The notes: generated by a model from the sequence alone, not told the origin. Counted from the stretch's first letter, positions 1 through 6,376 are shown. The stretch is 13,016 bases of DNA from Spyradocola sp050942925 (GCA_050942925.1 JBMNOF010000056.1:1-13016), one strand, 5' to 3'. A program made the numbers and translations.

Positions 1-26
1 CGCAGACCAAGGAGGAATTTCCAGCG

Positions 27-1277
27 ATGAAGACGCTTCCCTATGACAAAGCTAAGATCGAGGAGATTGTAAAGACCTATCCCACGCCCTTCCACATCTA
101 TGACGAGGCGGGCATCGTTTCGGCGGCGCAGCGTCTGCAGCGCGCCTTCCAGTGGAACGCGGGGTACAAGGAGTATTATGCGGTAAAGGCCTGCCCGAAC
201 CCGGCGATTCTCCGGCTCCTGCACCGGCAGGGCTGCGGGATGGACTGCTCCTCCTACACGGAGCTGATGCTCTGCGAGAGGTTGGGCATTGTGGGCGAGG
301 ACATCATGTTCTCCTCCAACGACACGCCGGCCGAGGAGTTCGTCTATGCCCGGCGCCTGGGCGCGCTGATCAACCTGGACGACTACTCCCACATCGACTT
401 TCTGAAGGAGAACGGCGGCATCCCCAAGACCATCTGCCTGCGCTACAATCCCGGCGGAGAGTTCCGCCTGGGGAACACGATCATGGGCAACCCGGGGGAC
501 GCCAAGTACGGCATGACGCGCGAGCAGATCTTTGCGGGCGTGCGCAAGCTGCGGGAATACGGCGCGGAGCGGTTCGGCCTGCACGCGTTCCTCGCGTCCA
601 ACACGACGGACAACGCCTACTATCCCAGCCTTGCGGCGGAGCTGTTCCAGCTCGCGGCGGACCTGCACCGGGAGCTCTCGGTGGAGATCGCGTTTGTGAA
701 CCTGTCGGGCGGCGTGGGCATTCCGTATCGCCCGGAGGAGGAGCCGGCGGACATTCTGGCCATCGGGCAGGGCGTTCGCGAGGCCTACGAGCGGATTCTC
801 GTGCCCGCGGGGATGGACCATGTCGCCATCAAGACGGAGCTGGGCCGCTACATGACCGGGCCCTACGGCTCGCTCGTGGCGCGCGTGCTCCACATCAAGG
901 ACACCTACAAGCAGTACGTGGGCCTGGACGCCTGCGCGGCCAACCTCATGCGGCCGGCCATGTACGGCGCGTACCACCACATCACGGTCCTGGGCAAGGA
1001 AAACGAGCCCTGCGACCATGTCTACGACGTGACGGGCTCGCTGTGCGAGAACAACGACAAGTTTGCGGTGGACCGCAAGCTGCCCAAAATTGAGGTGGGG
1101 GACCTTGTGGCCATCCACGACACGGGCGCGCACGGCTTTGCCATGGGATACAACTACAACGGCAAGCTGCGCTCGGCAGAGCTGCTCCTGCACGCCAACG
1201 GCGAAGTGGAGCTCATCCGCCGCGCGGAGACGCCGAAGGACTACTTTGCCACCTTGGATTTCACCGGCTTGTTTTAA
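27..1277 (+). CDS. lysA: Diaminopimelate decarboxylase-like PLP enzyme
   Basis: A 416-residue fold-type III (alanine racemase-like barrel) PLP decarboxylase. The expected reaction is meso-diaminopimelate to L-lysine plus CO2, the last step of lysine synthesis in the cytoplasm. Visible motifs are YAVKACPNP with the PLP-binding lysine at about residue 54, LSGGVG at 226-231 for the PLP phosphate, ELGRY near 270-280, CENND with the active-site cysteine at about 340, and GAHGFAMGYNYN near the C terminus where LysA carries its GAYG...NYN signature. AAGGAGG lies 11 bases before the ATG. The motifs are non-canonical: HAFLASN replaces the usual HIGS, and CENND replaces CESGD. It therefore belongs to a divergent LysA branch, and another decarboxylase in the diaminopimelate/ornithine/carboxynorspermidine family cannot be excluded. 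A small membrane-protein gene follows after 18 bases, probably in the same transcript. Confidence 0.85.
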   Translation: MKTLPYDKAKIEEIVKTYPTPFHIYDEAGIVSAAQRLQRAFQWNAGYKEYYAVKACPNPAILRLLHRQGCGMDCSSYTELMLCERLGIVGEDIMFSSNDTPAEEFVYARRLGALINLDDYSHIDFLKENGGIPKTICLRYNPGGEFRLGNTIMGNPGDAKYGMTREQIFAGVRKLREYGAERFGLHAFLASNTTDNAYYPSLAAELFQLAADLHRELSVEIAFVNLSGGVGIPYRPEEEPADILAIGQGVREAYERILVPAGMDHVAIKTELGRYMTGPYGSLVARVLHIKDTYKQYVGLDACAANLMRPAMYGAYHHITVLGKENEPCDHVYDVTGSLCENNDKFAVDRKLPKIEVGDLVAIHDTGAHGFAMGYNYNGKLRSAELLLHANGEVELIRRAETPKDYFATLDFTGLF

Positions 1278-1295
1278 GGGAAGGGGGGAAGGGCC

Positions 1296-1586
1296 ATGAA
1301 GCGGGCGCGAAAGATCGCGCTGCTCGCCCTGTTTGCCTGCCTGCCGCTCGTGCTCACCGGATGCTTGCCGGGCATTGCCCACTACACGCCGGAGAGCCCG
1401 GCCGGGTTCCTCAACGGCGTGGTGCACGGTTGGTTTGCCCCGATCTCGCTCATTTTGGAGCTCGTGGGCATGGATGTGCACATGTTCGCGGAGGTGAACA
1501 CGGGCTTTACCTATGAGCTGGGCTTTTACATGGCGGTCATCAGCGGCTTTGGCGGGCTGGCACTGTGCCGCAAGCGGCACAAATAG
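1296..1586 (+). CDS. Small lipoprotein-like membrane protein, unknown function
   Basis: A 96-residue protein of no recognised family. The first 23 residues look like a lipoprotein signal: a basic start (MKRARK), a hydrophobic stretch, and LVLTGC with a possible lipidated cysteine at 23. Two more hydrophobic segments follow at about residues 41-60 and 73-91, and the protein ends in a basic RKRHK tail that would stay inside by the positive-inside rule. It may therefore be a two- or three-pass membrane protein instead of a classical lipoprotein. A GGGGGGAAGGG stretch just before the ATG can serve as ribosome binding site. It lies 18 bases after the lysA-like gene and 44 bases before the glutaredoxin gene, all on one strand, so co-transcription is likely. 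Its function is unknown. Confidence 0.7.
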   Translation: MKRARKIALLALFACLPLVLTGCLPGIAHYTPESPAGFLNGVVHGWFAPISLILELVGMDVHMFAEVNTGFTYELGFYMAVISGFGGLALCRKRHK

Positions 1587-1630
1587 GCGTCCGGCGGGCT
1601 GCCGATGGCGGCGGAGAAAGGAGAGGCCAG

Positions 1631-1894
1631 ATGCAGAAGGTCACAATGTTCACCATGGCGAGCTGCCCGTACTGCCGGGCGGCGCGCCGATGGATGGAAG
1701 AGCTGATGCAGGAGTACCCGGAGTACACCGACATTGAGTTGGAGATCATCGACGAGACGGAGCATCCGGAGATCGCCGATCGCTACGATTACTACTACGT
1801 TCCGACCTATTACGTTGGCCGGGACAAGGTCCACGAGGGCGTGGCCACAAAGGAAAAGGTGCACCGCGTGCTGGAGCGCGCGCTGCGCGGCTGA
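1631..1894 (+). CDS. Glutaredoxin-like thiol-disulfide protein
   Basis: An 87-residue thioredoxin-fold protein. It starts with the first beta strand KVTMFTM, followed directly by the CPYC redox motif (Cys12 and Cys15), the classic glutaredoxin active site. VPT at residues 57-59 supplies the cis-proline opposite the active site. Length and layout fit a minimal glutaredoxin or the thioredoxin-family proteins common in clostridia. The expected role is reduction of protein or small-molecule disulfides in the cytoplasm. The reading frame is open further upstream to 1565, but AAAGGAG sits just before the ATG at 1631 and the fold begins there, so that start is preferred. It is probably the last gene of the run that begins with the lysA-like gene. 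A long hairpin follows the stop codon. Confidence 0.85.
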   Translation: MQKVTMFTMASCPYCRAARRWMEELMQEYPEYTDIELEIIDETEHPEIADRYDYYYVPTYYVGRDKVHEGVATKEKVHRVLERALRG

Positions 1895-1903
1895 CCCAAA
1901 AGC

Positions 1904-1945
1904 AAGCGCCGGGCTGCAGGGAAACCTCCCTGCGGCCCGGCGCTT
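1904..1945. terminator. Long hairpin after the glutaredoxin gene
   Basis: Eighteen-base arms at 1904-1921 and 1928-1945 pair fully with one G-U wobble around a 6-base loop. On the plus strand no run of T follows, only CTGTG. On the minus strand a short TTTT follows. It lies between two converging genes and could stop transcripts from both sides, but it is imperfect as a plus-strand intrinsic terminator. Confidence 0.55.
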
Positions 1946-1974
1946 CTGTGCCTTGCGGCGGTCCGAACCAAACC

Positions 1975-2001
1975 AAAAAGCCCTGACGCCCTTGGGTCAG
2001 G
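1975..2001 (-). terminator. Intrinsic terminator overlapping the stop codon of the membrane protein gene
   Basis: On the minus strand CCTGAC (2001-1996) and GTCAGG (1987-1982) form a short stem followed by CTTTTTGG. The TGA stop codon of the minus-strand gene at 1997-1999 lies inside the first arm, so the ribosome would leave just as the hairpin forms. Confidence 0.6.
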
Positions 2002-2569
2002 CGATGTCCAGCGTGGCGTGCTTGACGAAGGCGTTTTCGACCTCCTCCAGCGTGGCGCAGTAGGAGGCGTCGATGCGGACCTCGTCGTAGGTGATGTTTT
2101 GCGCGATGCGGTAGACGATGCCGCCCTGCGCGGCGGCGTTCTTCTGCGCGAGCCAGGAGCTGACGAAGTTCTCCATCCCGGTGCGGTCCTCGATGACGCC
2201 CAGGTCGCGGGACCCCAGGCGGACCATGTAGCCGGTGACCACCTGCATCTCCGCGGCGCTGCCCACGCCCAGGGAGCCGAACTGCTGGCTCAGGTACGGC
2301 CAGGCCAGGTAGCCGCCGGTCCCGACGCCGATGAGCAGCAGCAGGATCAGCGCCCCGACCAGGAGCGGGCGCGCGTTGAAGCTGCCCGTGCCGATCCCCA
2401 GCTCCCGGCGCTCGGTCCGGGTGTAGTGGGAGATGTAGTCCCACTTTTCCTCGGCGGGATCGTCTAGCGCGCTCCAATAGCGGATTTGATTGAACACCTG
2501 GGAAACCGGGCGCAGACCCAGCTCCGTCAGGGTATCGGAACGAATTTCCTTGTCGGTATTGCCTTTCAC
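1997..2569 (-). CDS. Single-pass membrane protein, unknown function
   Basis: I do not recognise a family. Starting at the GTG at 2569 the protein has 190 residues. A polar N-terminal part of about 65 residues, rich in charged and aromatic side chains, precedes one transmembrane helix at about residues 68-90 (LLVGALILLLLIGVGTGGYL). A roughly 100-residue C-terminal part probably lies outside the cell. The frame is open to another GTG at 2626, which would add 19 residues. The 2569 start is preferred because GGAGG lies 5 bases before it and because a strong promoter predicts a transcript starting near 2637, too close for initiation at 2626. The gene stands alone between converging and tandem neighbours and has its own promoter and terminator. 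Confidence 0.75.
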   Translation of the reverse strand: MKGNTDKEIRSDTLTELGLRPVSQVFNQIRYWSALDDPAEEKWDYISHYTRTERRELGIGTGSFNARPLLVGALILLLLIGVGTGGYLAWPYLSQQFGSLGVGSAAEMQVVTGYMVRLGSRDLGVIEDRTGMENFVSSWLAQKNAAAQGGIVYRIAQNITYDEVRIDASYCATLEEVENAFVKHATLDIA

Positions 2570-2643
2570 GATGTCCTCCACGCGGCCGGGAAAACTGTTT
2601 GGCGGCGCATCCGCCCGGTCCGGCACACGATTCCAGTATCTAC

Positions 2644-2672
2644 ATCATACCATCGTGTCGTCGGGAACGCAA
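2644..2672 (-). promoter_or_regulatory. Promoter of the unknown membrane protein gene
   Basis: On the minus strand TTGCGT (2672-2667) and TATGAT (2649-2644) are separated by 17 bases. The expected start of transcription is near 2637, giving a leader of about 68 bases before the GTG at 2569. Confidence 0.7.
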
Positions 2673-2704
2673 GTGGGAAGCGCGTTTTTGCCGGGGAAAA
2701 CCGC

Positions 2705-3361
2705 CTAGGAAAGGGGAAAGTCGGAGAGGGAATCCAGGTAGAGGTCCGCGAGCTCACGCAGGCGCGGGGCCTGGGAATCCATGCTCGCGTCGCGCACGAC
2801 CGCGACGGAAAACCCGGCGGCCTTGGCCGTTTCCACGGCGTGCAGCGCGTCCTCAAAGACCAGCGCGGACGCCTGCGGGCAGTGCAGCGCCCGCAGCGCC
2901 GCAAAGTAGATGTCCGGCCGGTCCTTGCCAACGCCCACCTCGGAGCAGGTCAGGATGCAGGAGAAGGCAGACAGAAGCCCCGTGCGCCGGAGCGCGGCCT
3001 CGACCAAGGGGCGGTCCGTCGCGGTGGCCAGGGCCAGGCGCACGCCGCGCGCCCGCAGGCCCGAAAGCAGGCGTTCCGCGCCGGGCTTTGCGGGCGCGGA
3101 AAAGCGGTAGAAGTCCGCGACCCGGGCGTTGATGCCGTCGATGATGCGCTCGGGCGGGCCGGGGACGCCGCAGCGCTCCATGAAGTAGCGCGCGGTCTGC
3201 TGCATGGAGAGGGGGGCGAGGTCCCGGCGCAGGCCGGGCGGCACAGGCAGGCCCTGGGCGCGCAGGTAGTCCGCGCCCACCGTGTCCCAGATGGGCATGG
3301 AGTCGAGGATCGTCCCGTCCATGTCGAAGATCGCGCCGCACAGGCGCTCGGGCAGGCTCAT
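2705..3361 (-). CDS. HAD-superfamily phosphatase in the thiamine operon
   Basis: A 218-residue haloacid dehalogenase-like hydrolase of the beta-phosphoglucomutase type. Motif I is FDMDGT with the nucleophile Asp13 and acid/base Asp15. Motif II is the threonine in LALATAT (Thr113). Motif III is Lys146 in VGKDRPD. Motif IV is FEDA with Glu170 and Asp171. A helical cap domain lies between motifs I and II. Its ATG overlaps the thiE stop codon as ATGA, a sign of translational coupling. The substrate cannot be read from sequence. Its position directly after thiE suggests, as inference only, that it removes phosphate from thiamine monophosphate or cleans up a phosphorylated pathway intermediate. A general sugar-phosphate phosphatase is the alternative. 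No terminator is obvious after its TAG stop. Confidence 0.85.
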   Translation of the reverse strand: MSLPERLCGAIFDMDGTILDSMPIWDTVGADYLRAQGLPVPPGLRRDLAPLSMQQTARYFMERCGVPGPPERIIDGINARVADFYRFSAPAKPGAERLLSGLRARGVRLALATATDRPLVEAALRRTGLLSAFSCILTCSEVGVGKDRPDIYFAALRALHCPQASALVFEDALHAVETAKAAGFSVAVVRDASMDSQAPRLRELADLYLDSLSDFPLS

Positions 3362-4002
3362 GCTTCCACCGCCCGGCGGGTCCGCGCGGCGAGGTCCGCC
3401 GCGGCGGCGCGCGTGTCCTCGGCCGCGAACAGCGCGGAGACCACCGCCACGCCGGCGATGCCCGTGCCCGCCAGGGCCGAGACGTTCTTGGCGGAGATGC
3501 CGCCGATGGCGACGACGGGGATCTTCACCGCGCGGCAGATCGCGGCGAGCGTCTCGCGCGAGACGTCGCAGGCGTCGAGCTTTGTGGACGTGGAGAACAC
3601 CGCGCCCACGCCCAGGTAGTCCGCGCCCGCGGCTTCCGCGGCCAGGGCCTGTTCGACGGTCTGGGCCGAGACGCCCAGGATCTTGTCCGGGCCGAGCGCC
3701 GCGCGCGCCTTGCCCGCTTCCAGGTCGCTCTGGCCCACGTGCGCGCCGTCCGCGCCGCAGGCGAGCGCCAGCTCCACGTCGTCGTCCACGACAAAGGGGA
3801 TGTGGCGCTCGAGGCAGAAGGCACCGATCTCCCGGCCCTCCTGGAGGAAGGCGTCGCGGTTCAGGTCCTTTTCGCGCAGCTGCACGAACGTCGCGCCGCC
3901 GTCCACGGCCTGGCGCACGCGGTCCAGCAGGGTCTCGCCGGGGCGGAGCCAGGCGCGGTCCGTCACGGCGTAGAGGAGGAGGCTGTTCTTATCGCACTTC
4001 AT
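3358..4002 (-). CDS. thiE: Thiamine phosphate synthase
   Basis: A 214-residue TIM-barrel enzyme that joins hydroxymethylpyrimidine diphosphate and hydroxyethylthiazole phosphate to make thiamine monophosphate. Family motifs appear in order: YAVTDR at 11-16, QLREKD at 41-46, a DDD cluster near 73-75 for pyrophosphate/magnesium, HVGQSDL at 88-94, GVGAVFSTSTK at 131-141, and VVAIGGIS near 164-170. The frame is open upstream into thiM, but the ATG at 4002 has AAGGAG 10 bases before it and gives the usual family length. It overlaps the end of thiM by 14 bases and the HAD gene by 4, so the three are clearly one operon. It is expressed from the riboswitch-controlled promoter upstream of thiM. Confidence 0.95.
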   Translation of the reverse strand: MKCDKNSLLLYAVTDRAWLRPGETLLDRVRQAVDGGATFVQLREKDLNRDAFLQEGREIGAFCLERHIPFVVDDDVELALACGADGAHVGQSDLEAGKARAALGPDKILGVSAQTVEQALAAEAAGADYLGVGAVFSTSTKLDACDVSRETLAAICRAVKIPVVAIGGISAKNVSALAGTGIAGVAVVSALFAAEDTRAAAADLAARTRRAVEA

Positions 4003-4813
4003 AGCGGGCACGCTCCTTGAGATCTTCGGGGGTGAGGTTGTAGATGGCGTCGATGAGGTGGTTGCGGAAGGTCGCGTTGCCCGCGCCCTCGGCAAGGGTC
4101 TTGTCGCGCGCGATTTCGCCGCAGACGCCCATGGCGCAGACCGCGGCGGCGCAGGCCTCCAGCGGGTGGTCCGGGTTGGCCGCAAGGTAGGCCGCCGTCA
4201 TGGCCGAGAGCATGCAGCCCGAGCCCGTGATGCGGCCCATCATCGCGCAGCCGTTGCGGATGACGTAGGCGCGTTCCGCGTCCGCCACGACGTCGATGGC
4301 GCCGGTCATGGCGACGACCGCGCCCGTCTTTTGCGCGAACGACTGCGCAAAGGAGACCGCCTGGGGCAGGTTGTCCTCCGTCACGCGGTCCTCGAGCGCC
4401 GCGTCCACGCCGCGGGTGGCCCGGGCGCCCTGCAGCAGCGCGCGGATCTCCGAGACGTTGCCCCGCACCGCGGCGATCTGCAGCTCGTCCAACAGGCGCG
4501 CGGCGGTGTTCGTGCGAAGGCTCGAGGCGCCCGCGCCCACGGGGTCCAGGAGCACCGGGTGATGCAGGGCGTTGGCGCGCCGGCCCGCGCGCTCCATGGC
4601 GGGGATGGTGCGCGCGTTGAGGGTGCCGATGTTGAGGTTCAGCGCGGCGCAGACCGCGGTGATCTCCTCGGCGTCGTCCGGGTCGTCGGCCATGATGGGC
4701 GAGGCGCCGCAGGCCAGCAGGATGTTGGCGCAGTCGTTGACGGTGACGTAGTTGGTGATGTTGTGTACGAGCGGCGCGCGGTCGCGCACGTTTTGCAGCA
4801 TGATTTCGAGCAT
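3989..4813 (-). CDS. thiM: Hydroxyethylthiazole kinase
   Basis: A 274-residue ribokinase-fold enzyme that phosphorylates 4-methyl-5-(2-hydroxyethyl)thiazole, a thiazole salvage step feeding ThiE. Motifs are PLVHNITNYVTVNDCAN near residues 14-30, LLDPVGAGAS at 88-97, and GRITGSGCMLSAM at 193-205 with the catalytic cysteine at about 200. AAAGGGAA precedes the ATG at 4813. The open frame continues to 4921, but that part is riboswitch and leader. No thiD, thiC or thiG is present here, so this operon looks geared to salvage and condensation, with the pyrimidine branch elsewhere or imported. It is the first gene of thiM-thiE-HAD, downstream of a TPP riboswitch. Confidence 0.95.
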   Translation of the reverse strand: MLEIMLQNVRDRAPLVHNITNYVTVNDCANILLACGASPIMADDPDDAEEITAVCAALNLNIGTLNARTIPAMERAGRRANALHHPVLLDPVGAGASSLRTNTAARLLDELQIAAVRGNVSEIRALLQGARATRGVDAALEDRVTEDNLPQAVSFAQSFAQKTGAVVAMTGAIDVVADAERAYVIRNGCAMMGRITGSGCMLSAMTAAYLAANPDHPLEACAAAVCAMGVCGEIARDKTLAEGAGNATFRNHLIDAIYNLTPEDLKERARYEVR

Positions 4814-4840
4814 GGATTCCCTTTCCGGGGAACATGCAGA

Positions 4841-4881
4841 GGCGGCGGAGAATGCGCGCAAAAAAGGCAATCTCCGCCGCC
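4841..4881 (-). promoter_or_regulatory. Hairpin between TPP riboswitch and thiM (expression platform candidate)
   Basis: On the minus strand the 11-base arms GGCGGCGGAGA and TCTCCGCCGCC (4881-4871 and 4851-4841) pair perfectly around a 19-base loop that contains six Ts. No T run follows the second arm, so it is not a plain intrinsic terminator. It may help switch folding between riboswitch and thiM ribosome binding site, but the mechanism is not clear from sequence. Confidence 0.5.
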
Positions 4882-4898
4882 GGGGCTGGTCGAATCGT

Positions 4899-4981
4899 CT
4901 TCCTACGTTGGCATTACCCAAATCAGGTGTAAGGGTCGAAGTTGTCTACTTCCTCTCAGCCTGCCGCACAAGCTCCCCTGT
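4899..4981 (-). ncRNA. TPP riboswitch (THI element) controlling thiM-thiE-HAD
   Basis: Read on the minus strand, the hallmarks appear in order: AGGGGAGC at the 5' side, GGCTGAGAGG (the pyrimidine-sensing loop), ACCCTTACACCTGATTTGGG, then GGGTAATGCC and GTAGGAA closing the second arm. These match the conserved core of the THI box in order and spacing. Thiamine diphosphate binding would be expected to reduce expression of the downstream genes. It lies directly behind a consensus promoter and about 90 bases before the thiM start. Confidence 0.95.
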
Positions 4982-5000
4982 CGTATGAAATTTGATACAC

Positions 5001-5029
5001 AGTATACTCTGCGCGCCGGGACTTGTCAA
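5001..5029 (-). promoter_or_regulatory. Promoter of the thiamine operon
   Basis: On the minus strand TTGACA (5029-5024) and TATACT (5006-5001) are 17 bases apart. This near-consensus promoter places the start of the RNA near 4994, just before the riboswitch. Confidence 0.85.
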
Positions 5030-5079
5030 GCCGGCGCGGGGCGCTTTCTCCGGGCGGGGGGCCGGGGAGAAAAACGCGC

Positions 5080-5109
5080 TTGACAGGGGCGTGCGGTTGG
5101 GTGTATACT
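5080..5109 (+). promoter_or_regulatory. Promoter of the DAHP synthase leader and gene
   Basis: TTGACA (5080-5085) and TATACT (5104-5109) are separated by 18 bases. The expected RNA start is near 5116, about 30 bases before the leader peptide start codon. It diverges from the thiamine promoter, with about 50 bases between the two -35 boxes. Confidence 0.85.
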
Positions 5110-5146
5110 GCACCCAACTTCTTCTTTGGGAAAGGAGAGCTTCGGG

Positions 5147-5224
5147 ATGAAGGCTGCGCTTCGCAACTACGCCTATGCGTACCTGTATTGCTTTTGCAAT
5201 GCGGGCTGTTTGCGCTGCGCGTAA
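5147..5224 (+). CDS. Tyrosine-rich leader peptide of the DAHP synthase attenuator
   Basis: A 25-codon ORF with an excellent ribosome binding site (AAAGGAG, 9 bases before the ATG). Its centre reads RNYAYAYLYCFC: tyrosines at residues 8, 10, 12 and 14 and phenylalanine at 16, five aromatic codons within nine. Four cysteines follow or interleave (15, 17, 21, 24), and the peptide ends at TAA 5222-5224. It sits between the promoter and an intrinsic terminator upstream of a DAHP synthase gene, the first enzyme of aromatic amino acid synthesis. This is the classical arrangement for ribosome-mediated attenuation: scarce charged tRNA-Tyr (or tRNA-Phe) stalls the ribosome on the aromatic codons. The peptide itself probably has no other role. 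Confidence 0.88.
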   Translation: MKAALRNYAYAYLYCFCNAGCLRCA

Positions 5225-5268
5225 AATCCTTCTTCCGAAAGACGAAACGCGAAACGAGAGCGGCCCGC
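5201..5268 (+). promoter_or_regulatory. Antiterminator pairing of the aromatic attenuator
   Basis: GCGGGCTGTT (5201-5210, inside codons 19-22 of the leader peptide) can form ten continuous pairs, two of them G-U, with AGCGGCCCGC (5259-5268), which is the whole 5' arm of the terminator. A ribosome stalled on the tyrosine codons at 5168-5188 would leave 5201-5210 free, so the antiterminator forms. A ribosome reaching the stop codon at 5222 would cover it, so the terminator forms. Confidence 0.8.
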
Positions 5269-5295
5269 CGGATAGACCGGAGGGGCCGCTTTTTT
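5259..5295 (+). terminator. Attenuator terminator upstream of DAHP synthase
   Basis: AGCGGCCC (5259-5266) pairs with GGGCCGCT (5283-5290), and an inner CCGG/CCGG stem closes a 5-base loop. A run of six Ts (5290-5295) follows. It lies after the leader peptide stop codon and before the ribosome binding site of the structural gene. Confidence 0.9.
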
Positions 5296-5345
5296 GATCC
5301 CCTTTCCAGAGTGGAAGGAAATTGTAGCACGGGAGGACGGAAACC

Positions 5346-6359
5346 ATGATCATCATTCTCAAGCACGAGGCGGCGGAAGAAAAGGTGCGCGCGCTCATCG
5401 AAGAGGTGCGGGCGCAGGGCATGACCGTGAACTACAGCGAGGGCGCGGAGGCCACGATCCTGGGCCTGATCGGCGACACCTCGCGCATCGACGAGGACAA
5501 GCTGCGCGCCTACGACGTTGTGGCGGACGTGCGGCGCGTGACCGAGCCCTACAAGAAGGCGAACCGGCGCTTTCACCCCCTGGACACGCACGTGGAGGTC
5601 GCCGGGCGCACGATCGGCGAGGGCTTCTTCCACGTCCTTGCCGGGCCCTGCTCGGTGGAGAGCGAGGAGCAGCTGTGCACCGTGGCCGAGTCCGTCAAGA
5701 AGAGCGGCGCGACCTTCCTGCGCGGCGGCGCGTTCAAGCCGCGGACCTCGCCCTACTCCTTCCAGGGGCTGGAGGAGAGCGGGCTGGAGCTCCTGCGCGA
5801 GGCGCGGCGGCTGACGAACCTGCCCATCGTGACGGAGATCATGAGCGAGGAGCAGATCCCGGAGTTTGAGGACGTGGACATTCTGCAGGTGGGGGCGCGG
5901 AACATGCAGAACTTCCGCCTGCTCAAGGCGCTGGGGCGGACGCGCAAGCCGGTCCTGCTCAAGCGCGGGCTCTCGGCCACGATCGAGGAGTGGCTCATGA
6001 GCGCGGAGTACATCCTGGCCGGCGGAAACGAGAACGTGATCCTCTGCGAGCGCGGCATCCGCACCTTTGAAAAGATGATCCGCAACAACCTGGACATCTC
6101 GGCCATCCCGCTGCTCAAGCGGCAGTCGCACCTGCCGGTGATCGTGGACCCCTCGCACGCGGCGGGCATCGCCTGGATGGTGGAGCCGCTGGCGCGCGCG
6201 GCCATCGCCGCCGGCGCGGACGGGCTGATCGTGGAGGTGCACAACAACCCCAAGGCGGCGCTGTGCGACGGCGCGCAGTCGCTCGACCCGGAGCAGTTCG
6301 CGGCCCTCATGCAGGACGTGCGCCGGCGGGCGGCGTTTGAGGGCAAGCAGATGCAGTAG
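5346..6359 (+). CDS. aroF: 3-deoxy-7-phosphoheptulonate (DAHP) synthase, type I-beta
   Basis: A 337-residue enzyme condensing phosphoenolpyruvate and erythrose 4-phosphate into DAHP, the entry of the shikimate pathway. Residues 1 to about 70 form a ferredoxin-like regulatory domain (MIIILKHEAAEEKV...VADVRRV), as in the Thermotoga-type enzymes where it mediates feedback inhibition by tyrosine or phenylalanine. The catalytic barrel follows: AGPCS at 99-103 with the metal-binding Cys102, GGAFKPRTSPYSFQG, LLKRGLSATIEEW, CERGIRTFE, DPSHAAG with metal-binding His271, and EVHNNPKAALCDGAQSL. GGGAGG lies about 10 bases before the ATG. The tyrosine-rich leader upstream matches this product, so both synthesis and activity are probably tuned to aromatic amino acids. 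The gene appears monocistronic. Confidence 0.95.
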   Translation: MIIILKHEAAEEKVRALIEEVRAQGMTVNYSEGAEATILGLIGDTSRIDEDKLRAYDVVADVRRVTEPYKKANRRFHPLDTHVEVAGRTIGEGFFHVLAGPCSVESEEQLCTVAESVKKSGATFLRGGAFKPRTSPYSFQGLEESGLELLREARRLTNLPIVTEIMSEEQIPEFEDVDILQVGARNMQNFRLLKALGRTRKPVLLKRGLSATIEEWLMSAEYILAGGNENVILCERGIRTFEKMIRNNLDISAIPLLKRQSHLPVIVDPSHAAGIAWMVEPLARAAIAAGADGLIVEVHNNPKAALCDGAQSLDPEQFAALMQDVRRRAAFEGKQMQ

Positions 6360-6376
6360 AAGGGAAGAACGAAAAT

